The notes beneath the pieces were generated by a model. The model was not told the origin of the DNA, did no database searches, and worked only from the letters and a program-made list of their open reading frames with translations. A stretch of DNA of 7,760 bases from Muribaculaceae bacterium (GTDB lineage: Bacteria; Bacteroidota; Bacteroidia; Bacteroidales; Muribaculaceae), in assembly GCA_902836725.1 (NCBI GenBank), contig CADFRV010000111.1:1-7760 (forward strand), written 5' to 3'. A program made the position numbers and the translations under genes. This document shows positions 7,537 to 7,760 of the stretch, piece after piece. The first letter of the stretch is position 1, and each line of letters starts with the position of its first letter.

Positions 7537-7573
7537 TTAATGTATCTTTGCGCACATTAATGTATCTTTGCGC
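7537..7573 (+). promoter_or_regulatory. Tandemly duplicated -7 promoter element upstream of the secreted-protein gene
   Basis: The 17-bp sequence TTAATGTATCTTTGCGC occurs at 7537-7553 and, 20 bp on, at 7557-7573. Each copy contains TATCTTTG (7543-7550 and 7563-7570), an exact TAnnTTTG box followed by the GC often found there. Neither has a perfect TTG at 20 bp upstream: the first has CTG (7520-7522), the second ATG (7540-7542). Starts would fall near 7557 and 7577, before the ATG at 7622. Confidence 0.55.
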
Positions 7574-7621
7574 GCACTACTCCTATCGATATCAAATCAT
7601 TTATCACATAAAACCTGTTAT

Positions 7622-7760
7622 ATGAACAAATTCTACACTTTTGTTGTGGCTGCATGCACATGCATTGCGGCATGGGCATCCCCGTCACAACCTGTGAAAA
7701 TCACAGAGATCACAGAAATCACACACGATCCCGCGATGCCGGCTCCTCCTGCCGCATTCA
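7622..7760 (+). CDS. Secreted protein of unknown function, N-terminal part only
   Basis: The reading frame starts at ATG 7622 and runs off the right edge after 46 complete codons. MNKFYTFVVAACTCIAAWA is a signal peptide, probably cut by signal peptidase I after A19 (AWA before SPSQ). VAAC at 9-12 also fits a lipobox loosely, but the hydrophobic stretch before C12 would be short and no acidic residues follow, so a lipoprotein is less likely. The mature start has ITE-ITE-ITH (27-35), encoded by three near-identical 9-bp units (7700-7726), then a Pro/Ala-rich segment. No domain is visible in so little sequence, and function cannot be assigned. A duplicated promoter element lies 50-80 bp upstream. 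Confidence 0.75.
   Translation, partial: MNKFYTFVVAACTCIAAWASPSQPVKITEITEITHDPAMPAPPAAF

Overview
The window looks like a stretch of chromosome from a Bacteroidota bacterium, most likely order Bacteroidales. A Muribaculaceae-like member is a guess from the fairly GC-rich coding regions. The evidence is the protein types, the lack of Shine-Dalgarno sequences before the starts (they are A/T-rich instead), and several copies of the Bacteroidota promoter pattern (a TTG box near -33, about 20 bp of spacer, then TAnnTTTG near -7). No mobile element, CRISPR array, rRNA or tRNA was seen, and no gap between genes exceeds 300 bases.

Layout. Positions 1-164 are non-coding with an inverted repeat. A minus-strand, operon-like block fills 228-3767 and reads nfnA, nfnB, ilvA. 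It starts at a good promoter (3845-3875) and ends at a hairpin terminator (157-197). The first two genes encode the small and large subunits of an NfnAB-type flavin-bifurcating NADH/ferredoxin:NADP+ oxidoreductase, and the third a single-ACT threonine ammonia-lyase. A plus-strand ClC-family anion transport protein follows (3973-5325). It converges, with only 5 bp between stop codons, on a minus-strand exported nitroreductase-family protein (5331-5981). The nitroreductase gene is divergent from a plus-strand RhlE-like DEAD-box RNA helicase (6170-7504); their two promoters appear to share one CAATTG palindrome. The window ends in the first 46 codons of a secreted protein (7622 onward), preceded by a tandemly duplicated promoter-like element.

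How the genes relate. Only nfnA-nfnB-ilvA looks like a functional unit: NfnAB would balance NADH, NADPH and reduced ferredoxin, and IlvA would supply 2-oxobutyrate and ammonia for isoleucine synthesis or threonine catabolism. The other genes look like independent housekeeping or envelope functions. I see no convincing undescribed multi-gene system. The points most worth a second look are regulatory (shared divergent promoter, 5' leader hairpin of nfnA, hairpin between nfnA and nfnB, duplicated -7 element) and the unusual residues of the ClC protein.
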